A stretch of DNA of 64,000 nucleotides from assembly GCA_003567685.1 (NCBI GenBank), contig PWYW01000099.1, forward strand, positions 1-64,000, in the 5' to 3' direction. The notes under the pieces were generated by a model. That model did not search any database. It saw only the letters and a program-made list of their open reading frames with translations, and was not told the origin of the DNA. Each line of letters begins with the position of its first letter. The stretch's first letter is position 1. Shown here in pieces: positions 54,800-64,000 of this stretch. This stretch comes from Gammaproteobacteria bacterium. Lineage in GTDB: Bacteria > Pseudomonadota > Gammaproteobacteria > Xanthomonadales > Wenzhouxiangellaceae. Position numbers and translations under genes: made by a program.

Positions 54800-56278
54800 G
54801 TGGATTTTGCCCGTTTCCAACAACTGGCCAGTCAGGGCCATCACCGCATTCCGGTCTGGCGGTCCATCGCGGCTGACCTGGATACGCCGCTGTCGGTCTA
54901 CCTGAAACTGGTCGACGGCCCCAACGGCTTCCTGCTCGAGTCGGTTCAGGGCGGCGAGAATTGGGGCCGCTATTCGATCATCGGCTTGCCCTGCCGCCGT
55001 GCCTGGCGGGCCAGTGGCCGCACCGTCGAAAAATTGGACTATGGCCAGGTGGTCGAGCGGTTTGATGACGCCAACCCACTGGACGTGATTGCCGATGTCG
55101 TTCGCCAGACCCAGTCGCCCCGGCTGCCGGACCTGCCTGGCTTTGCCGGCGGACTGGTGGGTTACTTCGGCTACGAAACCGTCGCGCTGGTTGAAGACCG
55201 GCTGGATTTCAGCGACAAGCCCGATGAGCTGGACGTGCCGGAAATCCTTTTGCTGGAAGCCGAAGAACTGGCCGTGTTCGACAACCTGGCCGGTCGGCTG
55301 AACCTGATTGTCAACGTCGACCCGCGCCGCCCCGATGCCTGGGACGAGGGCCAGCGTCGCCTGAATCAGCTCAGCCATCGGTTGCGCTGCGGCTCGCCGG
55401 GCTACCCGCCGCCGGTTGACTTGCCGGTGCCGGCCGAAAGCGATTACCGCTACGGCTTCAGCCAGGACGACTTCAAGGCCGCCGTGGAGCGGGTCCGCGA
55501 GTACATCCTGGCCGGCGACGTGATGCAGGTGGTTCTGTCGCAGCGCATGAGCGTCGAGCTGGCGGCCCGCCCGCTGGATGTCTATCGAGCGCTGCGAAGC
55601 CTGAACCCTTCGCCCTATATGTACTTCTTCGATTTTGGCGATTACCAGGTCGTTGGCGCGTCGCCGGAAGTGCTGGTCCGCGTGCAGGGCGGCGAGGCGA
55701 TGGTTCGCCCGATTGCCGGCACCCGACCGCGCGGCAAGACCGCCGAGGAAGATCGTGCCCTGGAAGCCGAATTGAAGGCCGATCCGAAAGAACTGGCCGA
55801 ACACCTGATGCTGATCGACCTGGGTCGCAACGACATCGGACGCATCGCCGAAACCGGCAGTGTCCAGCTGACCGACCAGATGGTGATCGAGCGCTACAGC
55901 CACGTCATGCACCTGGTGTCTGAAGTGCACGGTCGCATTGCTGGTGGTCGGGACGCGATCGACGTGCTGCGGGCGACCTTTCCGGCCGGCACGCTGTCGG
56001 GCGCGCCCAAGGTGCGCGCCATGGAAATCATCGCCGAGCTCGAGCCGGTACGGCGCGGCGTCTACGCCGGTGCGGTGGGCTACCTGGACTGGTTTGGCGA
56101 GGCCGACCTGGCCATTGCCATTCGAACCGCGCTAGTGCGATCCGGCACGCTGCACGTCCAGGCCGGCGCCGGCATCGTCGCCGATTCCGACCCCGATCGC
56201 GAATGGGAAGAAACGCTCAACAAGGGCCGCGCGCTGATCCGCGCCGTGGCCGAAGCCAGCGGAGGATTGCACCAGTGA
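54800..56278 (+). CDS. trpE: Anthranilate synthase component I
   Basis: 492 residues from GTG 54800 ([20 protein letters not shown]). N-terminal feedback-site LLES is in [20 protein letters not shown]; the catalytic half has [39 protein letters not shown] and [15 protein letters not shown]. It makes anthranilate from chorismate with TrpG. Tryptophan feedback is probable because the LLES element is conserved. The stop overlaps trpG (GTGA). Confidence 0.97.
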   Translation: MDFARFQQLASQGHHRIPVWRSIAADLDTPLSVYLKLVDGPNGFLLESVQGGENWGRYSIIGLPCRRAWRASGRTVEKLDYGQVVERFDDANPLDVIADVVRQTQSPRLPDLPGFAGGLVGYFGYETVALVEDRLDFSDKPDELDVPEILLLEAEELAVFDNLAGRLNLIVNVDPRRPDAWDEGQRRLNQLSHRLRCGSPGYPPPVDLPVPAESDYRYGFSQDDFKAAVERVREYILAGDVMQVVLSQRMSVELAARPLDVYRALRSLNPSPYMYFFDFGDYQVVGASPEVLVRVQGGEAMVRPIAGTRPRGKTAEEDRALEAELKADPKELAEHLMLIDLGRNDIGRIAETGSVQLTDQMVIERYSHVMHLVSEVHGRIAGGRDAIDVLRATFPAGTLSGAPKVRAMEIIAELEPVRRGVYAGAVGYLDWFGEADLAIAIRTALVRSGTLHVQAGAGIVADSDPDREWEETLNKGRALIRAVAEASGGLHQ

Positions 56279-56856
56279 AGGTGCTGATGATCGACAACTA
56301 CGACTCGTTTACCTACAACCTGGTCCAGTACCTGGGTGAATTGGGAGCCGAGGTCGTGACTCACCGCAACGATGCCATCGACATCGACGGCATTCGCCGG
56401 ATCAACCCGGCCGGCATCGTGCTCTCGCCGGGCCCCTGCACGCCCAATGAGGCCGGCATCTGCCTGGCCGTGGTCGAGCAGCTGGCCGGTTTCTACCCGA
56501 TGCTGGGCGTGTGCCTGGGTCATCAGACCATTGGCCAGGTGTTTGGCGGCAAGGTGGTGCGCGCCCGGGAAGTGATGCACGGCAAGGTCTCGCCGATGTT
56601 TCATGTGGATAAGGGCGTGTTTCGCGGGCTGAGCAATCCCTTCGAGGCAACCCGCTACCACTCGCTGGTCGTCGAGCGCGACAGCCTGCCCGATTGCCTG
56701 GAAGAAACCGCCTGGACCGAACGTGATGGCCAGCGCGATGAAATCATGGGCTTCCGGCACCGAAGCCTGCCCATCGAAGGCGTGCAGTTCCACCCCGAAT
56801 CCATCCTGACCCAGCACGGCCACGCGCTGCTGAAGAACTTTCTGGACACGCTATGA
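56275..56856 (+). CDS. trpG: Anthranilate synthase component II (glutamine amidotransferase)
   Basis: 193 residues from GTG 56275 ([20 protein letters not shown]). Class I amidotransferase: [12 protein letters not shown], the nucleophile in [16 protein letters not shown], and VEFHPE-type [11 protein letters not shown]. Supplies ammonia to TrpE. Overlaps trpE by GTGA and trpD by ATGA. Confidence 0.97.
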   Translation: MKVLMIDNYDSFTYNLVQYLGELGAEVVTHRNDAIDIDGIRRINPAGIVLSPGPCTPNEAGICLAVVEQLAGFYPMLGVCLGHQTIGQVFGGKVVRAREVMHGKVSPMFHVDKGVFRGLSNPFEATRYHSLVVERDSLPDCLEETAWTERDGQRDEIMGFRHRSLPIEGVQFHPESILTQHGHALLKNFLDTL

Positions 56857-57872
56857 GCAAAACCCAAGCAGCCCTGTTCGAGCTGGCCGAGGGCCAGGAT
56901 CTGTCGCCCGAGCAAATGCGCGCGGCGATGGAAGAGATCATGGCCGGCCAGGCCGACCCGGCCCAGATTGGCGCGTTTTTGATGGCCTTGCGGCTGAAAG
57001 GCGAAACGCCGGCCGAGATCGCGGCGGCCGCCGAAGTAATGCGAAGCGTGGCTGCCCGGGTCGACATCGACCGCAATGGCCTGACCGATATCGTTGGCAC
57101 GGGCGGCGATGGTGCCTCCTTGTTCAACGTATCAACGGCATCGGCCTTCGTCGCGGCTGAGGCAGGCGTTCGCGTGGCCAAGCACGGCAACCGCTCGGTG
57201 TCGAGCAAGTCCGGCGCGGCCGACGTGCTGGAAGCTGCCGGCTGCCGCCTGGACCTGGCACCCGCGCAGGTGGCCCAGTTGATCGACGAACTGGGCGTGG
57301 GCTTCTTGTTCGCCCCGCAGCACCACGCGGCCATGAAACACGCGATTGGGCCGCGCAAGGCGCTGGGCCTTCGCACCCTGTTCAACCTGCTGGGGCCGCT
57401 GACCAACCCGGCCCTGGCACCCAACCAGGTGCTGGGGGTGTTTTCGGCCGAGCTGGTGCGGCCGATGGCCGAGGTCATGGCCCGGCTTGGAAGCCGTCAC
57501 GTGCTGGTCGTGCACAGTCGCGACGGGCTTGACGAGATTTCGGCGGCCGCGCCGACCCTGGTGGCCGAGCTTCGCGACGGCGAAGTGACTGAATTCGAAC
57601 TGGATCCTGCCGATTTCGATCTCAAGGTCGACAGCCTGGCCGACCTGGCCGTGGCCGATGCCGCGGCCAGCCTGGCCATTATCGAGGCCGTGCTGGGTGG
57701 CCGGCCCGGTTCAGGCCACGCCATGATTGCCCTGAATGCCGGCGCGGCCATTTACGTCTCGGGCAAGGCCGGCACGCTGGGCGATGGCGTTGCCCGCGCC
57801 CGCGACATTCTTGCTACTGGCGCCGCGCTTTCCCGCCTGCAACGCTATGCCCAACGGAGCCAGACCCTGTGA
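56853..57872 (+). CDS. trpD: Anthranilate phosphoribosyltransferase
   Basis: 339 residues. The PRPP-binding motif [20 protein letters not shown] and [19 protein letters not shown], then [16 protein letters not shown] and GPLTNPA are conserved. It transfers phosphoribose from PRPP to anthranilate. Overlaps trpG and trpC by four bases. Confidence 0.97.
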   Translation: MSKTQAALFELAEGQDLSPEQMRAAMEEIMAGQADPAQIGAFLMALRLKGETPAEIAAAAEVMRSVAARVDIDRNGLTDIVGTGGDGASLFNVSTASAFVAAEAGVRVAKHGNRSVSSKSGAADVLEAAGCRLDLAPAQVAQLIDELGVGFLFAPQHHAAMKHAIGPRKALGLRTLFNLLGPLTNPALAPNQVLGVFSAELVRPMAEVMARLGSRHVLVVHSRDGLDEISAAAPTLVAELRDGEVTEFELDPADFDLKVDSLADLAVADAAASLAIIEAVLGGRPGSGHAMIALNAGAAIYVSGKAGTLGDGVARARDILATGAALSRLQRYAQRSQTL

Positions 57873-58675
57873 GTGCCGATATTCTCAAGACCATCCTCGA
57901 TGCCAAGCGCGATGAAGTCGCGCGGCGCCGCGCTGATCGCAGCCTGACCGAACTCAAGGCCATCGTCGCCGACCTGCCGCCCACGCGCGACTTTGCCGGC
58001 GAACTCAAGACCCGGGCCGCCGCCACCCAGGATGCGGTCATCGCCGAGGTCAAGCGTGCCTCACCGTCGGCCGGCATCATCCGTGCCGATTTTGACCCCG
58101 AGGCGATTGCCCGCAGCTACGAGGCCGGCGGTGCCACCTGCCTGTCGGTGCTCACCGACGAGGGTTTTTTTGGCGGCCAGACCGCGTTTCTGGTCGAGGC
58201 GCGCAAGGCCTGCCGTCTGCCGGTGCTGCGCAAGGATTTCATCATCGACCCCTGGCAGGTGATTGAAACCCGCGCCATTGGCGCCGACGCGCTGCTGCTG
58301 ATCGTGGCGGCACTGAACGACGACCAGCTGGCCGAACTGGCCGGTCTGGGACGGGAGTTGGGGCTGTCGGTGCTGGTGGAAGTGCATGACGAGGACGAGA
58401 TGACCCGCGCCCTGGCCGTACCCGGTGACCTGGTCGGCATCAACAACCGCGATCTGCATCGTTTCAAGACCGATCTTGATACCACGCTGAAGCTGGCGCC
58501 AATGGTGCCGGGTGACCGGCTGGTGATCTCTGAAAGCGGCATCCACACCACCGACGACGTTCAGCGGCTGCAGGAGGGTGGAATCGGTGCCTTCCTGATT
58601 GGTGAAGCCTTCATGCGCCAGCCGGATCCCGGCCAGGCGTTGATCGAACTGGTCAAGGCGAGAGCGCCCCGCTGA
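57869..58675 (+). CDS. trpC: Indole-3-glycerol phosphate synthase
   Basis: 268 residues from GTG 57869 (overlapping the trpD stop). [76 protein letters not shown] and [12 protein letters not shown] form the TIM-barrel active site. It is a separate enzyme, not fused with TrpF. The operon ends here; trpF and trpBA are not in the window. Confidence 0.97.
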   Translation: MSADILKTILDAKRDEVARRRADRSLTELKAIVADLPPTRDFAGELKTRAAATQDAVIAEVKRASPSAGIIRADFDPEAIARSYEAGGATCLSVLTDEGFFGGQTAFLVEARKACRLPVLRKDFIIDPWQVIETRAIGADALLLIVAALNDDQLAELAGLGRELGLSVLVEVHDEDEMTRALAVPGDLVGINNRDLHRFKTDLDTTLKLAPMVPGDRLVISESGIHTTDDVQRLQEGGIGAFLIGEAFMRQPDPGQALIELVKARAPR

Positions 58676-59716
58676 TCAGGCGGTTTTCGGCACGTCCGGC
58701 GCAAAATCGAAGCTGTCGTAGAACAGCCGGTCTTCGCTGACGCCAGCCTGCAAGAAGGCATCGCGCCCGGCCTTGACCATGGCCGGCGGGCCGCTCATGT
58801 ACACATCGTGCTCGGCCAGGTTGTCGACCTGGCGGACCACGGCTTCGTGAACAAAGCCGCGCTCGCCCTGCCACTGGGCATCGGCGTCAATCAGTACCGG
58901 GGTAAAGCGCAGGGCAGGGTGGTGATCCATCCAGCCCTCGATTTGTTGACGGGCATACAGATCGCGCTCGGTCTGGACGCCCCAGAACAGGTGCACCGGG
59001 CGCGGGTCACCGCTTTCGATCAATTCCTCGATCATGGATTTGAGCGGAGCAAAGCCGGTGCCGCCGCCCATCAGCACCAGCGCACGGTCTGAATTTCGGC
59101 GGATGAAAAAAGTCCCCAGTGGACCCTCGATGCGCAGGATTTCCCGCGTTTCCATGCCGTCGAAGACGTGGCTGGTGAAGCCGCCGCCGCTGACGTGCTT
59201 GATGTGCAACTCGATGAACTCACCCTCGGACGGCGCCGAGGCAATGGAAAACGCCCGTCGCTTGCCGCCCGGCAGCAGGATGTCGATGTATTGCCCGGCC
59301 AGGAACTGCAGTCGGGCCGCGCTTGGCAATTTCAGCCGCAGCCGCATCACTTCCGACGTGTATCTCTCCAGCGATTCCACCCGGGCCGGCAGGGTGCGAA
59401 CCGGGATGTCAGCGACCTGCTCGATTTCATGGGCGTCGATCACCAGGTCGCTGTTGGCAACCGCCTGGCAGCTCAGCCCCAGGCCGCGGCCAATGTCGTC
59501 AATGTCAAGCGCTTCCGGCGGCTTGCCCGGATAGCGCACCTCGCCGTCAAGAATCCGGCACTGGCAGCTTTTGCAGCTACCGTTCTTGCAGCTGTAAGGG
59601 AGAACCACACCGTGCCGAAGTGCGGCATCCAGCACGGTTTCGCCGGGGCGGGCCTGGAAACTGCGGCCGCTGTTGCTGAGTTCGATTCGGTGTGAGGCAG
59701 GGGCGGGTGCGGACAA
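58676..59716 (-). CDS. 2Fe-2S flavoreductase (CDP-6-deoxy-glucoseen reductase / FNR-like)
   Basis: 346 residues. N-terminal plant-type 2Fe-2S domain with CKNGSCKSCQCRIL and a fourth Cys in GLSCQA. FAD domain: RAFSIASAPSEGEFIELHIK; NAD(P) domain: LVLMGGGTGFAPLKSMIEEL and DVYMSGPPAMV. Such enzymes move electrons from NAD(P)H through flavin to iron-sulfur partners; the substrate is not known, and deoxysugar involvement is only a family name. It ends back to back with trpC. Confidence 0.9.
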   Translation of the reverse strand: MSAPAPASHRIELSNSGRSFQARPGETVLDAALRHGVVLPYSCKNGSCKSCQCRILDGEVRYPGKPPEALDIDDIGRGLGLSCQAVANSDLVIDAHEIEQVADIPVRTLPARVESLERYTSEVMRLRLKLPSAARLQFLAGQYIDILLPGGKRRAFSIASAPSEGEFIELHIKHVSGGGFTSHVFDGMETREILRIEGPLGTFFIRRNSDRALVLMGGGTGFAPLKSMIEELIESGDPRPVHLFWGVQTERDLYARQQIEGWMDHHPALRFTPVLIDADAQWQGERGFVHEAVVRQVDNLAEHDVYMSGPPAMVKAGRDAFLQAGVSEDRLFYDSFDFAPDVPKTA

Positions 59717-59840
59717 GACAAGGCTCCGGAAAGAAGGACGGCGGACGAGACAGTAGCTTGAATAGGTAAGGTCGGATAGCGGGAAATTCCAGCTATGCTA
59801 ACCTTGCGCGCTATCTTGATGCCCCCGCTGCTGGTATTCC

Positions 59841-60161
59841 GTGAAAGGCTGGAAACGATTGCATACCGCCGACAACCCGACTGAGATTGGCTTTGTCAGG
59901 GGTTTGCTTGAAGCCGAGGGCATTTCCACCCGGGTCCAGAGCATGGAGTTGTGGGCCGCAGCGGTCGAAATTTACTTTGCCGAAGGCGCGCGGCCCTCGG
60001 TGTGGGTGCCGGAGAGCCAGTTCCATCATGCAGAACGCGTACTCAAGGCCGCCGACCAGGCCCGGGATTTGCCGGCCTGGACGTGCAGCGCCTGTGGCGA
60101 AAAGCACGAGGGGCAGTTCACTGTCTGCTGGCGCTGCGGGGAGGTGTCTGATGACCGTTGA
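59841..60161 (+). CDS. DUF2007 protein with RanBP2-like zinc ribbon
   Basis: 106 residues from GTG 59841. LHTADNPTEIGFVRGLLEAEGI then VWVPESQFHHAERVLKAAD is a DUF2007 (putative signal-transducing) domain. The C-terminus WTCSACGEKHEGQFTVCWRCGEV gives CxxC...CxxC, a zinc ribbon. Function unknown. The plsC-like start is inside its last 11 bases (overlap). Confidence 0.88.
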   Translation: MKGWKRLHTADNPTEIGFVRGLLEAEGISTRVQSMELWAAAVEIYFAEGARPSVWVPESQFHHAERVLKAADQARDLPAWTCSACGEKHEGQFTVCWRCGEVSDDR

Positions 60162-60942
60162 TGCCGAGCCGCGCGACGTTCGACCGAAGCCCTGGTCGTG
60201 GCGCCTGTTGTGGCGATTGCCTTTGCTCATGCTGCATGTTCTTGTCGGGATCCCCTTGACCTTGCTGACCTTCCTGCCGCCGTTCCGGCATGTGCCGATT
60301 GCCGGCATGGAGCTGCACCAGTACAGCCATCAGCTTTGGGCTCGCGGCATGCTGCGGGTATTTGGTATCCGGCTGCTTTGCCGGGGGCGCTTGCCGGCCG
60401 GCCCTCATCTGGTAGTGGCCAATCACATCAGCTGGATGGATATTGTTCTCCTGCACGCGCTTTGGCCAATGTGGCTGGTGGCCAAGGCCGAAATTCGTGG
60501 TTGGCCGCTGATTGGCCTGTTGGCCAGCCTGGCGGGCACGCTTTTCATCGAGCGCGGCAGCGAGGAATCACGCCGACGTATCAGTCGTCGAATGGCCGCG
60601 CTGCTGAAGCGCGGCGACCGGGTCGGCATCTTTCCTGAGGCCGGCATTAGCGGTGAGGCCGGCGTGGGACGCTTTCATGCCCGTTTGTTTGCGCCAGCCA
60701 TCCGGGTCCAGGTGCCGGTTGTGCCGGTTGCCTTGCGTTATATCCGAGATGGCGAAGATCTGCATGATGCGGTGGTGTTTTCCAAAGGCGAGGACTTTTT
60801 TGTCAATCTCTTTCGTCTTCTCTCTCAACCGGCTTGCGAGGGGCAATTGCTGATTGGATCTGCTCTGCGTGGCCAGGCTGGCGGACGCAGTGATCTGGCC
60901 CGGCGGGCCCGGGATATTGTTGATGAGTATTACCATGCCTGA
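60151..60942 (+). CDS. 1-acyl-sn-glycerol-3-phosphate acyltransferase family (PlsC-like)
   Basis: 263 residues from ATG 60151 with GGGAGG 7 bases upstream. N-terminal TM (LLWRLPLLMLHVLVGIPLTLLTFLP). The HxxxxD motif is NHISWMD; other motifs include GTLFIERGSEE and IFPEAGISGEAGVGRFHARL. It acylates lysophosphatidate or a related lipid at the inner membrane. Overlaps the gene before (11 bases) and the YheT-like start follows. Confidence 0.92.
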   Translation: MTVDAEPRDVRPKPWSWRLLWRLPLLMLHVLVGIPLTLLTFLPPFRHVPIAGMELHQYSHQLWARGMLRVFGIRLLCRGRLPAGPHLVVANHISWMDIVLLHALWPMWLVAKAEIRGWPLIGLLASLAGTLFIERGSEESRRRISRRMAALLKRGDRVGIFPEAGISGEAGVGRFHARLFAPAIRVQVPVVPVALRYIRDGEDLHDAVVFSKGEDFFVNLFRLLSQPACEGQLLIGSALRGQAGGRSDLARRARDIVDEYYHA

Positions 60943-61951
60943 ATCTTCCGGCCATTCGTGGCCTCCGTTCGAGCCGGGTCCGGTGCTGGGCAACGCGCAT
61001 GTCCAGTCCGTATTGACCTCGGGCCCGATGCGCCGCAAGCGGGTTCAGCGCCGTGCTGTGGGCTACCTCCAGCGCAGTCGTTCGCAGGTGCTGGAGGCTC
61101 GGGACGGGACCCGCCTTCTTGGCCATGCGACTCGCACCGAACAACCGATGGCCGGTGTTCGGCCATTGGTCATCCTTCTCCACGGCTGGGAAGGCAGTGC
61201 CGAATCCAATTATTTGTTGTCGACGGCCGTGGCGCTGGATGAAGCCGGTTTCGACACCTTTCGGCTTAATTTTCGAGATCACGGCGAATCACACCATCTA
61301 AATCTTGGTTTGTTTCATTCCTGCCTGCTGGATGAAGTGCTGGATGCGGTCGCTCAGGTGGCCGGGCAGCATCACGACGGGCCGGTCTTCCTGGCCGGCT
61401 TTTCGCTGGGCGGCAATTTCACCCTGCGGGTGGCCCGCCATGCGCCCGGGCATGGCATTTCGCTGCAGCAGGCCTTTGCCGTCAGCCCGGTCATCCGGCC
61501 ACTGCACGTGCTGGATGCCCTCGAAAACGGCCCGGTGATTTATCATTACTACTTTGTGCGCAAGTGGCGGCGCTCGCTGAAAATCAAGCAGTCGCTCTAT
61601 CCGGATGTTTATCGGCTGGACGACTGGTTCCGCCTGAAGAATTTGCGTGAACAGACCGACTGGCTGGTCAGGAACGAAACCGACTTTGCCAGCCTGGACG
61701 ATTACCTTGAAGGCTATTCCGTCGCCGGTGATTACCTGACCGGCCTGAGCGTGCCCACTACCATTGTCACCGCCGCGGATGACCCGATCATCCCGGTGTC
61801 GGACTTCGAGCTGATCCCGACCCTGCCCGAACTGGCGGTCGAGGTGCTCGAGCAGGGCGGGCATTGCGGGTTCATCGAAAACTGGCGAATGGAAAGCTGG
61901 ATCGAAAAACGATTGATCGGAGAGTTATGTCAGACCATCAGGAACGTATAG
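60935..61951 (+). CDS. YheT-like alpha/beta hydrolase
   Basis: 338 residues from ATG 60935, overlapping the PlsC-like stop; ATG 60923 is possible. ILLHGWEGSAESNY (oxyanion region), FRLNFRDHGES, the nucleophile elbow GFSLGGNFTLRVARHAPG, Asp in TAADDPIIP and His in QGGHCGFIENW give a complete catalytic triad. The family is of unknown substrate (esterase/lipase-like). The next gene overlaps its end by 25 bases. Confidence 0.9.
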   Translation: MPESSGHSWPPFEPGPVLGNAHVQSVLTSGPMRRKRVQRRAVGYLQRSRSQVLEARDGTRLLGHATRTEQPMAGVRPLVILLHGWEGSAESNYLLSTAVALDEAGFDTFRLNFRDHGESHHLNLGLFHSCLLDEVLDAVAQVAGQHHDGPVFLAGFSLGGNFTLRVARHAPGHGISLQQAFAVSPVIRPLHVLDALENGPVIYHYYFVRKWRRSLKIKQSLYPDVYRLDDWFRLKNLREQTDWLVRNETDFASLDDYLEGYSVAGDYLTGLSVPTTIVTAADDPIIPVSDFELIPTLPELAVEVLEQGGHCGFIENWRMESWIEKRLIGELCQTIRNV

Positions 61952-63819
61952 TCGAAATTCGTCAGCGGCTTCAGGCGGGTGAGCTTGCTCAGGCTCGCGA
62001 GCAGCTCAATGAGGCGCTGGCCGAGCATCCGGACGAGGCGGATCTGGCGGTGCTGAGCGTGCTTTGCCTGGAGGCCGAGGGCGCAGCCGCCAGCGCTCGA
62101 ACCGAAGTGGCTCGCCTGCTTGAGCAATTCCCCCAGCACGCCCCCACGGCGTTCCATGCCGGGCGCCTTGCGCTTGCCGATGGACAGACGGATTTGGCGG
62201 AATCGCATCTTCAAACGGTACTGGCGCTTGACCCCAATCATGCAGCTGCCAGGACCCTGCTGGCGCGCATCAAACAACGCGCCGGCGACCAGGCGGGGGC
62301 GATCGAACTGCTGCGAACAGCGCTGCGCGCCGACGCCGATCACGTGCCAGCATTGATTGCCTTGTCGACCTTGCTACTGGCCAGTCAGGACGTGGCCGAA
62401 GCGCGTGAACTGGCCGCCAGGGCGGTCAGTCTTCGTCCGGAGGATGTGCCGGCCCAGATTGCCATGGCAATGGCGTTCAAGGCGGAAGGGCATGAAGAGT
62501 TTGCCCGGCAGTGTCTGCGTAACGCACTGGAAAAAATGCCGGGCGAACCGCGGCTGGAAAAAGCCTTGGCCGCGCTGGATGCTGCCCCTGACGAGTCGGC
62601 CGCCAACCCCACCATCATTCAGCAGGCCAGTGATGCGATGTTGCGCAACGACTTCGCCGCGGCCGAGCGCCTGTTGGGCGAGGCTGACCCAGAAGCCCCC
62701 GCCACCCGCCTTGCCATGGGTCGCTTGCGCTTGCAGCAAGGCCGACTGGGCGAAGCAGAGGCCAGTCTCAAGCCCTTGCTTGCGCAGGCGGAATTCGAGC
62801 ATCAACATGATGCGGCCCGCTTGTTGGCCGACTGCAAACTGGCCAGTGACGACCATTCTGGCGCCCTGGCGGTGCTTCTGCCACTGGTCAATCACCCGCG
62901 GTTGCCGCTTGATACGTCGCTCTATTTTGCTCGCCTGCAGCACTCCAACGGCCTGTCCAAAGAGGCAGTCGAACGTCTGGATACCCTGCTCGAAGGCCAT
63001 GAGGGTGAAGCGCAGGCCCGCATCCACAACATGATTGCCCGGATCGCCGATGAGGCGGGTGACATTGAAAAAGCCGCTCGTCATATCGACGCTGGCCAGT
63101 GCCGCCCGCCGCTGCTGGTCAATGAATTGAACGTGATCAGCCCGCCGGGTCTCCAGCGAGCCTGGCTGGAAGTGCAGGATTGGCCCTTCAATGACGTGGC
63201 CGATGGGCCCTTGCCGGTGTTGATTGCCGGTTGGCCGGGCAGTGGCCGCGAAATGCTGGTCTCGGCGCTAAGCGGCTCCGATGAACTGACCATGATGCCG
63301 CCGAATGAACTGGGCCGTCGCCGTCAACTGTTCAACTTGCCCAGCTGGCCGGAGCGCGTGCTCGGTCTGGACCCGGCCATGGCCAGGCGCCAGGCCCGGC
63401 GGTATCGCCAGAACATGCCCAGTGATCGGCCCCTGCTCGACACCGGTTGGTACGAGCCAGTGGCTCTGCCGGCCTTGTGCCGCGCATTGCCGGGCTTGAC
63501 GGTGATCAACCCTGTCGCGCGCGAAGAGTATCTGCGTCTTCAGTGGCGGCTTTCGGGTTGCCGGGACATCGGCCGCATGCTGGAAGTCTGGCAGGCCGAG
63601 CAGAGCCTTTTCGAGCACCTTCGCGGCCTGTTGCCCATTCGGGTGATCGACGTGGAGCTGAAGGGTCTTCTGTCCGACCCGAAGGCGGCGCTTGAGCCCG
63701 TTGCCAGTGCCCTGTCCATTCAACTGACCGAGTCGATGTTCGAGCGCCTGGAGTCGATCAAGGGCCAGTTGGGTCAGCGTGCGCCGGATCATTGGCGGGC
63801 GTATCAGACGGCAGGCTGA
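61927..63819 (+). CDS. TPR protein with C-terminal sulfotransferase-like domain (degenerate P-loop)
   Basis: 630 residues from ATG 61927 with GGAG upstream. Residues 1-400 are TPR repeats (ELAQAREQLNEALAEHP, LAESHLQTVLALDPNHA, AIELLRTALRADADHVP). From about 430 it looks like TPR-linked sulfotransferases: VLIAGWPGSGREMLVSALS resembles the PAPS loop, but the usual G-x-P-R-S-G-T-T is changed, and no clear conserved sulfate-binding Arg/Ser pair is seen. Catalysis is therefore uncertain. Last of a coupled four-gene run with DUF2007, PlsC-like and YheT-like genes. Confidence 0.8.
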   Translation: MSDHQERIVEIRQRLQAGELAQAREQLNEALAEHPDEADLAVLSVLCLEAEGAAASARTEVARLLEQFPQHAPTAFHAGRLALADGQTDLAESHLQTVLALDPNHAAARTLLARIKQRAGDQAGAIELLRTALRADADHVPALIALSTLLLASQDVAEARELAARAVSLRPEDVPAQIAMAMAFKAEGHEEFARQCLRNALEKMPGEPRLEKALAALDAAPDESAANPTIIQQASDAMLRNDFAAAERLLGEADPEAPATRLAMGRLRLQQGRLGEAEASLKPLLAQAEFEHQHDAARLLADCKLASDDHSGALAVLLPLVNHPRLPLDTSLYFARLQHSNGLSKEAVERLDTLLEGHEGEAQARIHNMIARIADEAGDIEKAARHIDAGQCRPPLLVNELNVISPPGLQRAWLEVQDWPFNDVADGPLPVLIAGWPGSGREMLVSALSGSDELTMMPPNELGRRRQLFNLPSWPERVLGLDPAMARRQARRYRQNMPSDRPLLDTGWYEPVALPALCRALPGLTVINPVAREEYLRLQWRLSGCRDIGRMLEVWQAEQSLFEHLRGLLPIRVIDVELKGLLSDPKAALEPVASALSIQLTESMFERLESIKGQLGQRAPDHWRAYQTAG

Positions 63820-63922
63820 GTCATTCATGTCGACCGAGCCTTCCCGGCGGGACTGTCATGAGTCTGTTACCTGACTATCGCTGGAATCGGCTACGATGCA
63901 CGGAAGGTTTCAACCCTTGAGA

Positions 63923-64000
63923 ATGACTTCCCTGATGAGATGGATCATGGCACTGGGCCTGCTGGGCCTGGTCACCGCTTGCTGCCAGGGCGAGCAGCTG
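63923..64000 (+). CDS. Predicted lipoprotein, N-terminal part (3' truncated by window edge)
   Basis: Only 26 codons are present. The frame MTSLMRWIMALGLLGLVTACCQ is a signal peptide with a lipobox-like VTAC followed by Cys. Starts at 63923, 63935 and 63947 are all possible. Family unknown. It runs off the end of the window. Confidence 0.5.
   Translation, partial: MTSLMRWIMALGLLGLVTACCQGEQL

Overview
The window is GC-rich chromosomal DNA from a Gram-negative gammaproteobacterium. It has a Kdo/lipid A/Lpt lipopolysaccharide pathway, TonB-dependent uptake, RelA and PBP1B. Gene order (antiporter-kdsD-kdsC-lptC-lptA-lptB opposite ibaG-murA) and the style of the secreted proteins (CSLREA proteins, 'F-x-D-RFE' motifs) suggest the Xanthomonadales/Wenzhouxiangella neighbourhood. 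That placement is inference from gene content, not a search result.

Layout. 1-5 kb: the end of a LemA-like gene, then a very large secreted CSLREA/beta-helix protein with a C-terminal FGE-sulfatase-like domain. 4.76-14.34 kb: a segment bracketed by two inverted copies of a ~260 bp terminal-inverted-repeat element (MITE-like). It holds a winged-helix/TM/TPR regulator, a TonB receptor under a TPP riboswitch, tsaB, a YoaA/DinG helicase and a TPR lipoprotein. 14.3-16.7 kb: PBP1B. 16.7-18.7 kb: a four-gene putative metal-handling operon (Cys/His/Met-rich secreted protein, probable outer-membrane barrel, MerP-like protein, MerT-like carrier) ending in a terminator. 18.7-21.9 kb: an AT-richer accessory patch with two secreted proteins, one collagen-like. 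21.9-32.4 kb: a 1.47 kaa three-domain glycosyltransferase converging on a relA-GT2-(GT2-GT2)-GT2 operon. 32.5-38.3 kb: an invasin-like secreted protein and hrpA. 38.3-39.6 kb: a REP-like repeat pair and a threonine-aldolase-family enzyme. 39.6-43.9 kb: the Kdo/Lpt operon. 44.0-47.7 kb: ibaG, murA, a PIMT-like methyltransferase and a TolC-family protein. 47.7-52.2 kb: WaaA, a lipid A acyltransferase, a GT-B glycosyltransferase and a WaaL-like ligase. 52.2-58.7 kb: zf-CHCC protein, purC, rpe and trpEGDC. 58.7-64 kb: a 2Fe-2S flavoreductase, a DUF2007 protein, PlsC-like acyltransferase, YheT-like hydrolase, a TPR/sulfotransferase-like protein and the start of a lipoprotein.

The main theme is envelope building: Kdo synthesis and transfer (KdsD, KdsC, WaaA), LPS export (LptABC), acylation, O-antigen ligation, several glycosyltransferases and peptidoglycan enzymes (MurA, PBP1B). 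Many genes overlap by ATGA/GTGA, so translationally coupled operons are common. No rRNA, tRNA, CRISPR array, prophage or transposase gene was recognised. The most unusual items are the metal operon, the riboswitch-controlled receptor, the inverted MITE-like pair, the large palindromes in intergenic DNA and the RFE motif shared by three secreted proteins.
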